Assembly: GCA_045110335.1 (NCBI GenBank)
Contig: JBGCGB010000015.1
Coordinates: forward strand, 124,001-188,000
Direction of reading: 5' to 3'
Origin: CALBPI01 sp045110335
GTDB lineage: Bacteria > Pseudomonadota > Gammaproteobacteria > Steroidobacterales > Woeseiaceae
Length of the DNA: 64,000 bases
The notes under the pieces were generated by a model. That model made no database searches, had not been told where the DNA came from, and worked only from the letters and a program-made list of their open reading frames with translations. The position numbers were made by a program, and so were the translations under genes. Positions 9,029 through 18,139 of this stretch are shown here, in pieces; positions within the stretch are counted from its first letter, which is position 1; every line of letters begins with the position of its first letter.

Positions 9029-10174
9029 ATGATCAGAATCGTTAAGCAAACAGTGGCTATTGCCGGCTGGCTGGCCGTTTCTTTGTTTTCGATCGCTGCG
9101 AATGGGTTTGAGCGTAGCAATCCTCGCGACGATATTTCGCCCGAGCTCGCCAATCGATTTGCCGGTCTAGCCATTTCCTGTGTGCATCAAGAGTTTCCCA
9201 ACAAGATTTCGAGGACGACCGATTCCGCTGATGAAATCGGGCGGCCGCGCGAACTCTTCCCCGTTTTCTACGGTTGTTTCGATTGGCATAGCGCCGTGCA
9301 TGGTCATTGGCTGCTCGTGCGTTTGTTGCGAGTTGGGCCACAAGATGGTGAATGGCGTACCAAGGCTGTCGAAAAGCTAAACGAGAGTTTCACGGCAGAA
9401 AATATTTCTGGCGAAATCGCCAACTTCTCCCGTCCTGCGAATGGCTCATGGGAGCGCCCATACGGTCTTGCATGGTTGCTGCAACTCACTGCGGAGCTAC
9501 GCGAATGGGATCACCCTGACGCCAAACGCTGGTTAACCGTTTTAACGCCGTTTGAGACGATTGTCGCCGACAGTCTTCGACAATGGTTGCCGAAATTGGC
9601 TTATCCCATTCGGCTAGGCACGCACAACCAAAGTGCGTTCGCATTCGGGTTAATGCTGGACTGGGCAAGGGTTGCTGGTGATCAAGAAATGGAGCGGTTG
9701 ATTGTCCAGAAGTCGCTCAAGTTTCATCGGGGGGACGTTGGCTGTCCACTTTCCTATGAGCCGAGCGGAGAAGACTTTTTGTCTCCCTGTCTCATGGAAG
9801 CCGACTTGATGCGGCGGATAATGAGTCCGACCGAGTTTTCTGATTGGTTGCTCGCCTTCATGCCAACGATTCCGATCGACGGAAGCGCGGATTGGTTGGC
9901 CCCTGGAATCGTGACAGATGCGTCAGATGGCAAGTTGGTGCACCTTGATGGCGTCAATTCATCGCGCGCGTGGAATCTTTACAACATTGCGCGTGCATTA
10001 CCTGCCGGTGATCGCCGGGCTGCGGCGTTGAACGCTGCTGCTGATGTGCATGCAAAAACCGGGGTCGCAGCAGTGTCCGCTGATCACTACGCCGGATCGC
10101 ATTGGTTGGCGAGTTTTGCGACTTATTTAATGACGGACAGAGGATGGTCTTCGTCCATAGGGGATAAATTATGA
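9029..10174 (+). CDS. DUF2891 family protein, exported
   Basis: The protein has a signal-like N terminus (VAIAGWLAVSLFSIAANG), then a DUF2891-type domain with CVHQEFPNK, FYGCFDWHSAVHGHW and SYEPSGEDFLSPCLMEA, and a late HYAGSHWLASFATY. The architecture suggests an alpha/alpha-barrel, and conserved His, Glu and Asp residues could form a sugar-type active site; no activity is established to my knowledge. ATG at 9029 places the signal peptide at the N terminus; an in-frame ATG at 8978 would add 17 polar residues. The last four bases overlap the next gene's ATG, so both are translated together. Confidence 0.8.
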   Translation: MIRIVKQTVAIAGWLAVSLFSIAANGFERSNPRDDISPELANRFAGLAISCVHQEFPNKISRTTDSADEIGRPRELFPVFYGCFDWHSAVHGHWLLVRLLRVGPQDGEWRTKAVEKLNESFTAENISGEIANFSRPANGSWERPYGLAWLLQLTAELREWDHPDAKRWLTVLTPFETIVADSLRQWLPKLAYPIRLGTHNQSAFAFGLMLDWARVAGDQEMERLIVQKSLKFHRGDVGCPLSYEPSGEDFLSPCLMEADLMRRIMSPTEFSDWLLAFMPTIPIDGSADWLAPGIVTDASDGKLVHLDGVNSSRAWNLYNIARALPAGDRRAAALNAAADVHAKTGVAAVSADHYAGSHWLASFATYLMTDRGWSSSIGDKL

Positions 10175-10518
10175 AAATACATTACATCGAAATGGTCAGC
10201 AGTGACGTAACGGCAACATGCCATCTCCATGAATGCATCGACGGGCTTGAGTTCTCATCACCGGATCCGGATCTCGGCGGTGCTCGCGTTGCGTTGCGAC
10301 CCGATGGCGTCCGAATTGGTGTCAGGGCACCGATGCATGAAGCGGAACAACCACTTACCCGTCACTATTTTCTAACAGAAGATATCACCAGCACGTTGGC
10401 GCAGGCGGTTTCAGCCGGCGCGATCACATTGTTACCGCCAATGCCGCTGGGGCCGCATGGAAGCTGTGCCATTGTCGAGTCAGGCGGTGTACAAATCGGG
10501 TTTTGGTCAATAGATTAA
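10171..10518 (+). CDS. Small VOC-superfamily (glyoxalase-like) protein
   Basis: A 115-residue protein beginning MKIHYIEMVSSDV and ending VESGGVQIGFWSID, the pattern of a single VOC (glyoxalase/bleomycin-resistance) half-barrel domain. It overlaps the DUF2891 gene by an ATGA, so it is in the same operon. Metal ligands are not clear: the usual N-terminal His is present in HYIE, and a Glu near the end may serve. Substrate unknown. Confidence 0.7.
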   Translation: MKIHYIEMVSSDVTATCHLHECIDGLEFSSPDPDLGGARVALRPDGVRIGVRAPMHEAEQPLTRHYFLTEDITSTLAQAVSAGAITLLPPMPLGPHGSCAIVESGGVQIGFWSID

Positions 10519-10553
10519 ATTGACGTTTTTCTTGGTGCTGAGAGTGATCTGAT

Positions 10554-10811
10554 TTGCAGAATTTAAGTTTGGGTTTTGGTGGGCCGGGTAACTTGTTTAG
10601 CGTGATTGCGTTACTGACCAGTCTGCTTTATTTGTTTCTCGCTGCGATTGCGGCGATGGCTATCAATAAAGATGCCGCCCAACGTGAGAAACGCGTCTTG
10701 AATCTCGAGCCCTATTTTTGGGCGTTGGGCGCCTTTGTGTTTACGCCGATTCTGGCAGTTGCCGTTTACTGGCTGTTGCACTATTCCAAATGGGGTTTGG
10801 ATAAATCCTGA
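10554..10811 (+). CDS. Small membrane protein, two predicted helices
   Basis: An 85-residue protein starting with TTG at 10554. It has one hydrophobic segment around residues 16-38 (NLFSVIALLTSLLYLFLAAIAA) and a second around 49-70 (YFWALGAFVFTPILAVAVYWLL), with a charged link (KDAAQREKR). This matches the common hypothetical small membrane proteins of proteobacteria. It follows the VOC gene by 35 bases. Function unknown; the start codon is uncertain. Confidence 0.55.
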   Translation: MQNLSLGFGGPGNLFSVIALLTSLLYLFLAAIAAMAINKDAAQREKRVLNLEPYFWALGAFVFTPILAVAVYWLLHYSKWGLDKS

Positions 10812-10839
10812 TTCGACGGTTCATGGGCTTATAGGCTGT

Positions 10840-11265
10840 TTAATCAAAGTGATCGAATACCGATCGCATTAAGCTCAGCATGAAGGCGGTGCTTGCGCCG
10901 AAAAGAATCAAGCCACCCATTGCCTCGAAGACGCCTAGCAGCTGCCATTGTTCGGACAGAATAATGTCGCCGTAACCTAATGTGGTTGCTGTCACCGACG
11001 AAAAGTAGAGCGCCTGCGTCAAGCTATCAAACTCACCGAGCGTCAGATAGATAAACGCCCAGAGCCACGCTTCGATCGTGTGAATAGCCAGAATGGCGGT
11101 AACGCATAAACCTAGCAGCAAGACCTTGCTGGTAGGTTTGAGCGAACCATTGTGGTAGCCAAACACTTGTCGCAACCACTGGGCGAGAAATACCAGAGCA
11201 ATCACATGAAATAGCGCTGTCGAAAGTACGATGACAGACCCGATCGCAAGCTGTGTGATTAACAT
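10840..11265 (-). CDS. Two-helix potassium channel (ion-channel family)
   Basis: A 141-residue protein with an N-terminal membrane helix, a middle hydrophobic stretch, the pore filter TTLGYGD and a C-terminal helix (GLILFGASTAFMLSLM). TTxGYGD is the K+ selectivity signature. It lacks any cytoplasmic regulatory (RCK) domain, so it would be a bare pore, probably a tetramer in the inner membrane. GGAG lies eight bases before the ATG. Its promoter region is shared with the divergent membrane protein starting at 11386. Confidence 0.8.
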   Translation of the reverse strand: MLITQLAIGSVIVLSTALFHVIALVFLAQWLRQVFGYHNGSLKPTSKVLLLGLCVTAILAIHTIEAWLWAFIYLTLGEFDSLTQALYFSSVTATTLGYGDIILSEQWQLLGVFEAMGGLILFGASTAFMLSLMRSVFDHFD

Positions 11266-11385
11266 GATTCAACTCCGGCTAACCCAGTCCAATCGAGTAT
11301 TTCACGCATGATCCGGTATGTCGATTTTGGATTTCTGTGAACCCGTTGATTGCCGGAGCGGCGCCTGGTGCGTAATTTTCGGCTC

Positions 11386-12480
11386 ATGAGAGACATTAAC
11401 CCGCGTTTCATCACCATCACCATTCTGGTTGCGACATGGACAGCACCGGCGATGGTGGCCGGTGTATTCGGCTGGAATAGTGTTTGGGGCAATGGTTCCG
11501 TGTTTATGGACTACCTGTTGCCGCTACCAATCACTGGCGGAATATTGCATGTGCCAAGCTTTCTTGTCTTCTTGGCACTGTTTTTTTCGTTTCGTAAAGC
11601 GGCAACGCACTTATCTTGGCTCGCGCCACTGGCACTAGCGGTAGCGACAGCGGCAATGGCTCTGCAGCTGGATTTCGCTCGCGTTTACGATTGGCTGTTT
11701 ACTGATTATGCGCCGGTTGGCTCGCCATTCCGGTTTGGAAAAAACCCGCAATTATTATTCGTCACCACAGACGCGCTGGCGCTTTGGCTGCTCACTATTC
11801 AACGTGCAAATCGGCCGGCGTGGTTTTGGGTTATCTCCGTTCTGGCTCCGGTCTTGGTGGTTGGTGTTGCATTGGTACGTCATGCGTCATCGGGACCCAT
11901 CTTCGTCCTAGCGCCATCGCAGTACGGTGATGCGCGCGGCGACAGCCTACGACTGATTTATACCAATCAGAAATCGGACGATCCATCGATCAGAGTCTGG
12001 CTGGAGGGACAAGATCCGTTGAAGCCCTGGCTATCGCGTAACGAGGAACATGTCGCGATCTATTTTTCCAACAGCCGTCAACAAGTGGCTCGACGAGATT
12101 ATGCGACGCTCGAAAGCGAACATACGATCGTGACGTATTGTTGGTTCGAAGAGGATCGAGCCTTGGACGCGCACGATGGCTATTACGATTGTCTTACCGA
12201 GCGACGCAATGTTGCTGAACAACTGACAGACTTGTTAGCCCGACAGCCAAAAAGACTGGATGACAAACTAAGGCGCTGGCGTGCCGCCGCCGAGCTTTGT
12301 ACCGGCGTGAGTTTCGATGTTCCGCCGCATTTTGCGATCGAACGTGTTGATTTTTGTCGGGCCTTGCGACGTAACTACAAACAGGATGTCGTGGAGTTGA
12401 AGCGGCGTCTGGGTCGGGACTCCAGCTCGGTTCGGTCTGTCCAACGCAAGGGTCGCGAACTAGGTTTCGAAAAACCCTGA
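11386..12480 (+). CDS. Hypothetical membrane protein
   Basis: Not recognised. The N-terminal 170 residues hold several hydrophobic helices (ITITILVATWTAPAMVAGVFG, VPSFLVFLALFFS, WLAPLALAVATAAMALQL, WFWVISVLAPVLVVGVAL), followed by about 190 soluble, Arg- and Asp-rich residues with four or five Cys (TYCWF, YYDCLTE, AAELCTGV, VDFCRALRR), perhaps forming disulfides if periplasmic. ATG at 11386 is preferred to the TTG at 11350 because the reading is more natural, but no strong ribosome site is seen. Confidence 0.65.
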   Translation: MRDINPRFITITILVATWTAPAMVAGVFGWNSVWGNGSVFMDYLLPLPITGGILHVPSFLVFLALFFSFRKAATHLSWLAPLALAVATAAMALQLDFARVYDWLFTDYAPVGSPFRFGKNPQLLFVTTDALALWLLTIQRANRPAWFWVISVLAPVLVVGVALVRHASSGPIFVLAPSQYGDARGDSLRLIYTNQKSDDPSIRVWLEGQDPLKPWLSRNEEHVAIYFSNSRQQVARRDYATLESEHTIVTYCWFEEDRALDAHDGYYDCLTERRNVAEQLTDLLARQPKRLDDKLRRWRAAAELCTGVSFDVPPHFAIERVDFCRALRRNYKQDVVELKRRLGRDSSSVRSVQRKGRELGFEKP

Positions 12481-12489
12481 CATTTTTGT

Positions 12490-13965
12490 CTACGACGGTT
12501 TCTTGGCAGCACCCGCTTCTCGACGAAGTTTCTTCGCCTGTGTCACCCAGTTGTCTCTGGCGATTCGACCTTTGAAGACTTCCAGCTTGTCATCCACGAT
12601 ACGGATATCGCGGGCGTTCCAGTCGGCCACCTGCCAAAAATAGTAAACACCGTGTCCATTCAGCATTCTTTCCAATTTCGGGCCGACGCCGGAGATCTTC
12701 TTGAGGTCATCCTTGCGTCCGTATGATGCCGCTTTCAACAAGATTGGGCCTTTCTTTTTTGGCTTCGGTGCCGGCTTATTCAGTTTTGCGATGGCCGCTT
12801 CGATTGCTGACAGGCGAGAACCGATGGGTGCGATATCGATGGTCTTCGGTGTCGGCAAGTTCTTAAGTAATCTTTCCAATTCATCAATGCGTCGATAAAC
12901 AGGCTTTAAATCGGTAGGCGCATGAGTTTGAACCGTCGGTACGTTGGCAAGCGCTTTCTCTACCGCTTGAAGCCGCGTTTGCACAGGGTTCAAATCGACG
13001 GCTTTTGGCATCACCAGTTGGCTGATGCGAGTCTCAACTTGTCGTAACTTATCGTTAACCGGGCTTAAGTCTGTTCTCACCGGTTGCGGGGGCTTCGGCA
13101 GGTTGGCAACCGTTGTCGATAGCTTTTGGATCTCAGCCTTCATCGGTGTGAGATCGGTTGCCGGTGTCGGTTTGATCGCCGCAACCGACTGACTCAGCTG
13201 TTGGATGCGATTATGGATTGAAGAAAGGTCGATCGGCTCAGGCATACGAATACCCTGTACTGATGTCTCTAGTGTGCCCAGACGCGCGACGATGTCACTG
13301 AGGTCAATCTGCTCGGGTTCCGGAATACGAATCGACTTAACCAGCTGTTCAACGCTGTCCAGTCTTGCTTGAATCGGCGAAAGGTCGGTCTTCTCCGGCG
13401 TCGGAATGCGAATCGCCTCTACGCGTGCATCGACGGCCTCCAGGCGAGATTCGAGCCCCGTTAGATCGGTGGTTTCCGGCTCCGGGATACGAATGGCTGC
13501 GATCAAGCTTTCGATGCCATCGACTCTGGACTGGATAGGCGTTAAGTCGGTTTTCTCCGGTGTTGGAATCTTGATCGCATTGACACGTTCACTGACGGCA
13601 TCGATTTTTGCCAACACGCCACTCAGATCAGTTTCTTTGGTTTCAGGAATTTCAAACGCATCAAACTGAGATTTTAAAGCGTTGATTTGTTGCTCCAATC
13701 CTGTGAGATCTGTCACCGGGAAAGTGGGCTGCGGAAGATCTGCGAGTCCTGCTTTAAAGGTCGGTGCCAGGTTGTCATTCAGTGCCGTGACGCGACCGCT
13801 CAGATCCTGCCAGGCTTCGCCGTCGGCTTTTTGACGTCGAATCATTGCCTCATAACTTTCCGAAACATCAACAAGTTTGCGGCGAGACCACCAGTATCCA
13901 AGCAAGGCACCAAGTAGTGCAGCGAGCAGAAAAATGAGCGTATATTTCGCAAGAAGGTAAGTCAT
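12490..13965 (-). CDS. Membrane-tethered 12-repeat rod with C-terminal helix-hairpin-helix domain
   Basis: A 491-residue protein. Residues 4-25 are a membrane helix followed by RRK, suggesting the rest is cytoplasmic. Residues 86-398 contain twelve repeats that begin with DL (Asp at 86, 113, 140, 167, 194, 221, 246, 271, 299, 324, 352, 377), the first six exactly 27 residues apart. Each has a helix of the form DLSPIQARLDSVEQLV and a proline linker such as IRIPEPE. Residues about 405-491 form a helix-hairpin-helix domain (LKKISGVGPKLERMLNGHGV, FKGRIARDNWVTQAKKL), a type also seen fused to ribosomal L21 or respiratory proteins. It lies 39 bases after the OmpA-like gene and is probably in its operon. 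Confidence 0.75.
   Translation of the reverse strand: MTYLLAKYTLIFLLAALLGALLGYWWSRRKLVDVSESYEAMIRRQKADGEAWQDLSGRVTALNDNLAPTFKAGLADLPQPTFPVTDLTGLEQQINALKSQFDAFEIPETKETDLSGVLAKIDAVSERVNAIKIPTPEKTDLTPIQSRVDGIESLIAAIRIPEPETTDLTGLESRLEAVDARVEAIRIPTPEKTDLSPIQARLDSVEQLVKSIRIPEPEQIDLSDIVARLGTLETSVQGIRMPEPIDLSSIHNRIQQLSQSVAAIKPTPATDLTPMKAEIQKLSTTVANLPKPPQPVRTDLSPVNDKLRQVETRISQLVMPKAVDLNPVQTRLQAVEKALANVPTVQTHAPTDLKPVYRRIDELERLLKNLPTPKTIDIAPIGSRLSAIEAAIAKLNKPAPKPKKKGPILLKAASYGRKDDLKKISGVGPKLERMLNGHGVYYFWQVADWNARDIRIVDDKLEVFKGRIARDNWVTQAKKLRREAGAAKKPS
12772..13710 (-). repeat. Coding repeat array, unit about 81 bases (27 residues)
   Basis: The DNA for residues 86-398 of the rod protein contains phrases repeated about every 81 bases, such as CTTCTCCGGCGTCGGAAT and its variants. 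The first six units are the most uniform; later units vary from 25 to 28 codons. It reads as a duplicated coding unit, not a CRISPR or intergenic repeat. Confidence 0.8.
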
Positions 13966-14004
13966 TCTGTTATCCCCTGATGACGCAACAAGCGTCTTCC
14001 TAGT

Positions 14005-15129
14005 TCAATTCAACTCCGCAATACGAATCACGATTCGTCGATTACGGGCGCGACCTGCTTCAGTCGCATTATCTCCGACAGGTCTGGATTCTCCGTATCC
14101 TGTTGCCGTCAGCCTGGAGGCCTCAACGCCCAGTCCGGTCAAAGCGCTCGCGACGGCATCGGCACGTTTCTGGCTCAGTACCTGATTGTTTTCATCCGAA
14201 CCAACATCATCCGTGTGGCCGTCAATTCGCAAATCGCCATCGCAGTCGTTAGCGATCTCGGCCAGTGCCACTAGTAAGGCCTGGCTCTTGTTGTCGATAT
14301 TGGCACTGCCCGTGCGGAATCGAATGCTTGTGGTGTTGAGCAGTTCGGCAAACGACTCATTACATCGCTCTGTTTCTTCTGCTATTTGCAGGGTAATAGT
14401 GCCAAGACCGAGCGTTGGTGTTTGAGCATTGAACAGATCTCTAACGGGTTGTTCATTCTCGGCAGCGACTAAACCACGCACCGAAAACTCACCGTTGTTC
14501 CAGATGACCTGACCGCCATTTAATAGTGGTAATAAACGTTGCGCCCGTGCAGAGGCTTCGCTGTCTGCTGCCGTGCTGCGATCTCCTGAGACCGTGGTAT
14601 CGTCGCTTAGCGTTCGTTCCTTGGTATCCAGATTGGACAAGAAATCTTGTCGCGCATCATTTGTCGGAAACTCGCCGCTCACGACCCATGTATCGACGGA
14701 TTTTCGAACCATGAAATCATGTAATCGATCGGTGCTCTTGGGCGCTTCCTCGATCGCCGCGACAGGTGCAGCTGCCTTCAATTGCAGCGCAACATGTACA
14801 GGACAGGTGAGATCGCCGGCCCATGTTTGACAGGCTGCGGCTTTAGCGCGCGCCAGAATGTTTTCGCGATCATTAGTATCGGCGTTCGCAACCACCTGAA
14901 CATGTTGACCATCGACATCGATAGACTCGATGTTGTAATCAGCTAGGGCTTCGCCGACGCTAGCTGTGGTTCGCGATTCTATATTCGGCGCTGTGATCAG
15001 CGCGCCGATCAAATAGATCAAAATGAGTCCGGCCAGCCAGAGGAGTCCCCACGGCCACCAACCGGCTGGTTCATCGCTGCGCTTCCAGTAGCGTTTTGAT
15101 TGACTGACCGTTTCTATTTCTTGCGTCAT
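14005..15129 (-). CDS. OmpA-family peptidoglycan-binding protein with BON-like domain
   Basis: A 374-residue protein with an uncleaved membrane helix (WWPWGLLWLAGLILIYLIGALI), so it is anchored in the inner membrane with the rest in the periplasm. A BON-like segment (about residues 48-130) is followed by a second related stretch and an OmpA C-terminal domain with IRIDGHTDDVG, VLSQKRADAVASAL and RARNRRIVI, which binds diaminopimelate in peptidoglycan. The order recalls mycobacterial ArfA/OmpATb. ATG at 15129 is chosen because GGGGAG sits four bases upstream. It precedes the repeat-rod gene in a likely operon. Confidence 0.85.
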   Translation of the reverse strand: MTQEIETVSQSKRYWKRSDEPAGWWPWGLLWLAGLILIYLIGALITAPNIESRTTASVGEALADYNIESIDVDGQHVQVVANADTNDRENILARAKAAACQTWAGDLTCPVHVALQLKAAAPVAAIEEAPKSTDRLHDFMVRKSVDTWVVSGEFPTNDARQDFLSNLDTKERTLSDDTTVSGDRSTAADSEASARAQRLLPLLNGGQVIWNNGEFSVRGLVAAENEQPVRDLFNAQTPTLGLGTITLQIAEETERCNESFAELLNTTSIRFRTGSANIDNKSQALLVALAEIANDCDGDLRIDGHTDDVGSDENNQVLSQKRADAVASALTGLGVEASRLTATGYGESRPVGDNATEAGRARNRRIVIRIAELN

Positions 15130-15478
15130 GGTGCTCCCCATACCACTAGCTGCGGTGCTTAAATGCCCCTAACCTTTTCGCGACCTACGTTAAACATATC
15201 GTAAAACTCCAGTTAGGAACATCCAAAAACCCAGGCTGTAACGGTTCTTTGCATTGTCGCTTGTGGTAACGGCGCGGTTTATCGATGCACTGCAATTAAC
15301 GATAACTACTGCGAATTTCTGAATCAGGGTATCGCTGCTCATGTTGCTTACCAATGAGATGAGCGCAGAGAGTAGATTCTATCGATTCGATGTGGCGGCA
15401 AGAAAGTCCGCGTCATGAGTCCCGCAAGGTGGAGTGCGTTTTCTGCAGTGCGATACAAAGCCGATTACAATCAGCGGT
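15130..15478. other. Divergent intergenic region without a visible gene
   Basis: About 350 bases between divergent OmpA and TRIC genes. I see no open reading frame worth calling, no strong hairpin and no clear promoter pair, although both promoters must lie here. Confidence 0.4.
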
Positions 15479-16108
15479 ATGAACTTTTTGTTAATCGCCA
15501 ATTTGTTGGGTGTCTTTGTTTTTGCTTATAGCGGTGCGTTGGTCGCCGCGCGGCAACGAATGGATTTGTTTGGCTACATCGTGCTCGGATTGTTGCCGGC
15601 CGTTGGCGGTGGAACACTGCGAGACCTCATTCTCGACGTCCCGGTATTCTGGCTGCAAGAGCCATTGAATATTCTCGTCGCGCTGGCGGCAGCATTGTTT
15701 GCATTCGCTGTGCCTATCGTTGTGGGCAAGCGGCTAACGCTGTTGACCTGGGCTGATGCGTTGGGATTATCGTTGTTTTGTGTGATGGGTGCGGCAAAGG
15801 CTTTTGATATCACCGGCAACGTCATCATCGCAGTGACGATGGGTGTGATCACGGCGGTCGTTGGCGGTATTCTTCGCGACGTCGTGGCTAACGAAGTACC
15901 GTTGGTGCTTGTTCGTGAAATCTATGCCAGCGCCGCGTTAGCGGGTGCTTGTGTTTATTGCGCTGCGTTTACGCTGGGGGCACCGACTGGCATCGCGTTG
16001 ATGGCCGGCGGCGCGGTAGCTTTCGCGTTGCGCGCCGCCGGAATAGTATTGAATCTCGGGCTGCCTGTGCGCCGGTTGCGCCAGCCTGATGACAGTCCAG
16101 ACGATTAA
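15479..16108 (+). CDS. TRIC-type trimeric intracellular cation channel family (UPF0126) protein
   Basis: A 209-residue protein made of two copies of a three-helix unit. Each copy carries a glycine-rich signature: GGGTLRDLI near residue 44 and GGILRDVV near residue 126, the UPF0126 pattern. Bacterial TRIC homologues form K+-permeable trimers in the inner membrane, while YadS-type members have been linked to glycine uptake, so the substrate is open. The ATG at 15479 puts the first helix (NFLLIANLLGVFVFAYSGAL) at the N terminus. Its stop overlaps the end of btuB by four bases in tail-to-tail orientation. Confidence 0.85.
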   Translation: MNFLLIANLLGVFVFAYSGALVAARQRMDLFGYIVLGLLPAVGGGTLRDLILDVPVFWLQEPLNILVALAAALFAFAVPIVVGKRLTLLTWADALGLSLFCVMGAAKAFDITGNVIIAVTMGVITAVVGGILRDVVANEVPLVLVREIYASAALAGACVYCAAFTLGAPTGIALMAGGAVAFALRAAGIVLNLGLPVRRLRQPDDSPDD

Positions 16109-18024
16109 CGTCCGAAGCTGAATTTCACACCGACAAAGCCGGCACGGCCTAACGTTTCATAACCAAACACTTCTTCGTAGTCTTCATCCAGCAAGTTGCT
16201 ACCTCTAGCATAAACAGTCAACGATTCTGAAACCGCATATTGACTGCTCAAATCAACCAGCCAGTAATTTCCGATCGTGACAACTTGCGAGGGCAGCGGA
16301 AACGGTGGGAAGAAGCGATCGAGGCGACTACCGCCGTACTCCGCAGTGAGTCGATTTGTCCAACGGCCTTCCAACGCATCAACATCAAGCCCTAATGAGC
16401 CGGTATGGCGCGGGCGCCGCAGCTCATCAATGGTATTGCCGCCCGCATCCGGTTCGGTAGCATCGATGTACGTGTAGGTTGCATCGACTCGAACGGCAGC
16501 GGCGATTTGCCATTGGGCTGCGAGCTCACCGCCCTGGCGATCACTCTTGCCATTACGGTTTTCTGCGGTGCCGAGGAATGTGACGGGATCAAAGACAAAG
16601 CCGTTGATCTCATCTTCAAGATCCTGGTTAAACAGGGAAACCTGCCACTGCACGGCACCGTCAAAGCTATCGCCGTCCAATCCGATTTCCATCGAAAGAG
16701 ATCGCTCGGGATCAAGCGCCGGATTGCCGACAAAAGAACCTGGGAAGAAACCGAACCGCTCCGTGAACGTTGGGTTCTTTTGCCCAGTACCGATGTTCCC
16801 GCGTAATCGTAGCTGGTCATCGATTTGATACGAGGCAGACAGTCGTCCGTTGTAGGCGTCGTCGAAATCACTGTTGCTGTCAAAGCGCGCACTCGCTATC
16901 CAGCTGAATCGGTCGCCGGCAAAGCCGCGATACTCGGCAATCAGGCTGGTGATATTCATCGATTGATCCTGGTTCGGATCTCCGAATATCACGGCACCGC
17001 GTTGGCTGAAGTCGGAGGCTTCATGTTCGACAGCCAACGATAGTCCGTTTTCGCCAAGGTTGAGATCGAATTGATAAGCGAGCGTCATGCGATCTGCACG
17101 GGTGGATGCGGACTCGATACCGCCGTTGAGCGTTCTCAGTTCGCTATCGAACCAGCGTGCAGAAATCCGATGGGTGTATACGTCATCGGGATGTTGCCAG
17201 CGTGCGCCGAGATTCGCGGTCAGCGTCTCACTGTCGTTGGCGGTATCGGAGTCGCCGGGTATGCCGGTTGAGAAATCAACGCCGTCGAACTCGGAATAGG
17301 CATTGCTGAGGCGTACACCACCGTCGAGCGTAATGCGATCCGACGCCAGCCATCGACCATTGATAAACGCGGTGTTGAGTGACGAACCATCGTCTTCATC
17401 GCCCGCTCGGGAAATATTGTCGCCATCGGTTGACTGACGCTCGGCGCCAGCCGCCACAAAACCTGAGTCTGTTCCAATGGATCCATCCAGACCAAAGTTC
17501 TGCGAGGCGCGGCTGCCGGTCTCGGCAAAACCGTTGATCAGCGACCCATCGGTGCCACCGCGTGAAATGATATTGACGACACCGCCAATTGCATCCGTGC
17601 CCCACAGTGCGCTTTGAGCGCCGCGGACAATTTCGATTCGCTCAATCTGTGCCGTGCTTAGGAGTTCCCAGCGGAACTCATCACCAACAGAAGGATCGTT
17701 AACGCGATTGCCGTCGATGAGTACAAGCACTTGGTTGGCTTCGGCGCCGCGCACGCGAACCTGAGTTTGCGTGCCGCGCACGCCACTGCGACTGACGGCG
17801 AAGCCTGGCACGCTGCGCAGCAAATCGGCCACATTGAGTGCTTGTCGCCGTGCGATGTCTTCGCTGCTAATCACCGTAACGGCATTACCGATTTCCGAAA
17901 CTGTGACCGGGACAAGTGCCCCGCTCACAATGATTTCGTCGACGGATGACTCAGCGTCTGCCAGCGCTGCGTTAGCGCACAAGATTGCGCTGGCAAGAAA
18001 GAGAGGTTTGGTCTTATTGATCAT
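16105..18024 (-). CDS. btuB: TonB-dependent vitamin B12 receptor
   Basis: Outer-membrane cobalamin receptor of 639 residues. The signal peptide (FLASAILCANAALA) is followed by a TonB box (DEIIVSG), a plug domain with VADLLRSVPGF, VLVLIDGNRVNDP, IERIEIVRGAQSALWG and GGVVNIIS, and a 22-strand barrel to the C terminus. The plug wording matches BtuB, and a cobalamin riboswitch lies directly upstream, which fixes the substrate better than sequence alone. ATG at 18024 is chosen because GGGAG sits about six bases before it. No btuCDF transporter is nearby, so periplasmic uptake is encoded elsewhere. Confidence 0.92.
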   Translation of the reverse strand: MINKTKPLFLASAILCANAALADAESSVDEIIVSGALVPVTVSEIGNAVTVISSEDIARRQALNVADLLRSVPGFAVSRSGVRGTQTQVRVRGAEANQVLVLIDGNRVNDPSVGDEFRWELLSTAQIERIEIVRGAQSALWGTDAIGGVVNIISRGGTDGSLINGFAETGSRASQNFGLDGSIGTDSGFVAAGAERQSTDGDNISRAGDEDDGSSLNTAFINGRWLASDRITLDGGVRLSNAYSEFDGVDFSTGIPGDSDTANDSETLTANLGARWQHPDDVYTHRISARWFDSELRTLNGGIESASTRADRMTLAYQFDLNLGENGLSLAVEHEASDFSQRGAVIFGDPNQDQSMNITSLIAEYRGFAGDRFSWIASARFDSNSDFDDAYNGRLSASYQIDDQLRLRGNIGTGQKNPTFTERFGFFPGSFVGNPALDPERSLSMEIGLDGDSFDGAVQWQVSLFNQDLEDEINGFVFDPVTFLGTAENRNGKSDRQGGELAAQWQIAAAVRVDATYTYIDATEPDAGGNTIDELRRPRHTGSLGLDVDALEGRWTNRLTAEYGGSRLDRFFPPFPLPSQVVTIGNYWLVDLSSQYAVSESLTVYARGSNLLDEDYEEVFGYETLGRAGFVGVKFSFGR

Positions 18025-18139
18025 GAGTCGCTCCCACAGACGTCCCCGAGCCTGCATGGTGTGCCAAGCGAACGGGAACTGAAGAAGCGCTCATGTATGA
18101 GGCCCCACCCATCGCCCGCCGCGATGACACTGTGGATTA

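Noticed and set aside
12772..13710. CRISPR-like periodic array
   Set aside because: The periodicity is 81 bases in one open frame and encodes a regular protein repeat; there are no unique spacers between conserved repeats.
16105..16108. Convergent overlap between TRIC and btuB stop codons as a fusion or error
   Set aside because: Both proteins end naturally with their family's usual lengths; a 4-base tail-to-tail overlap is common.
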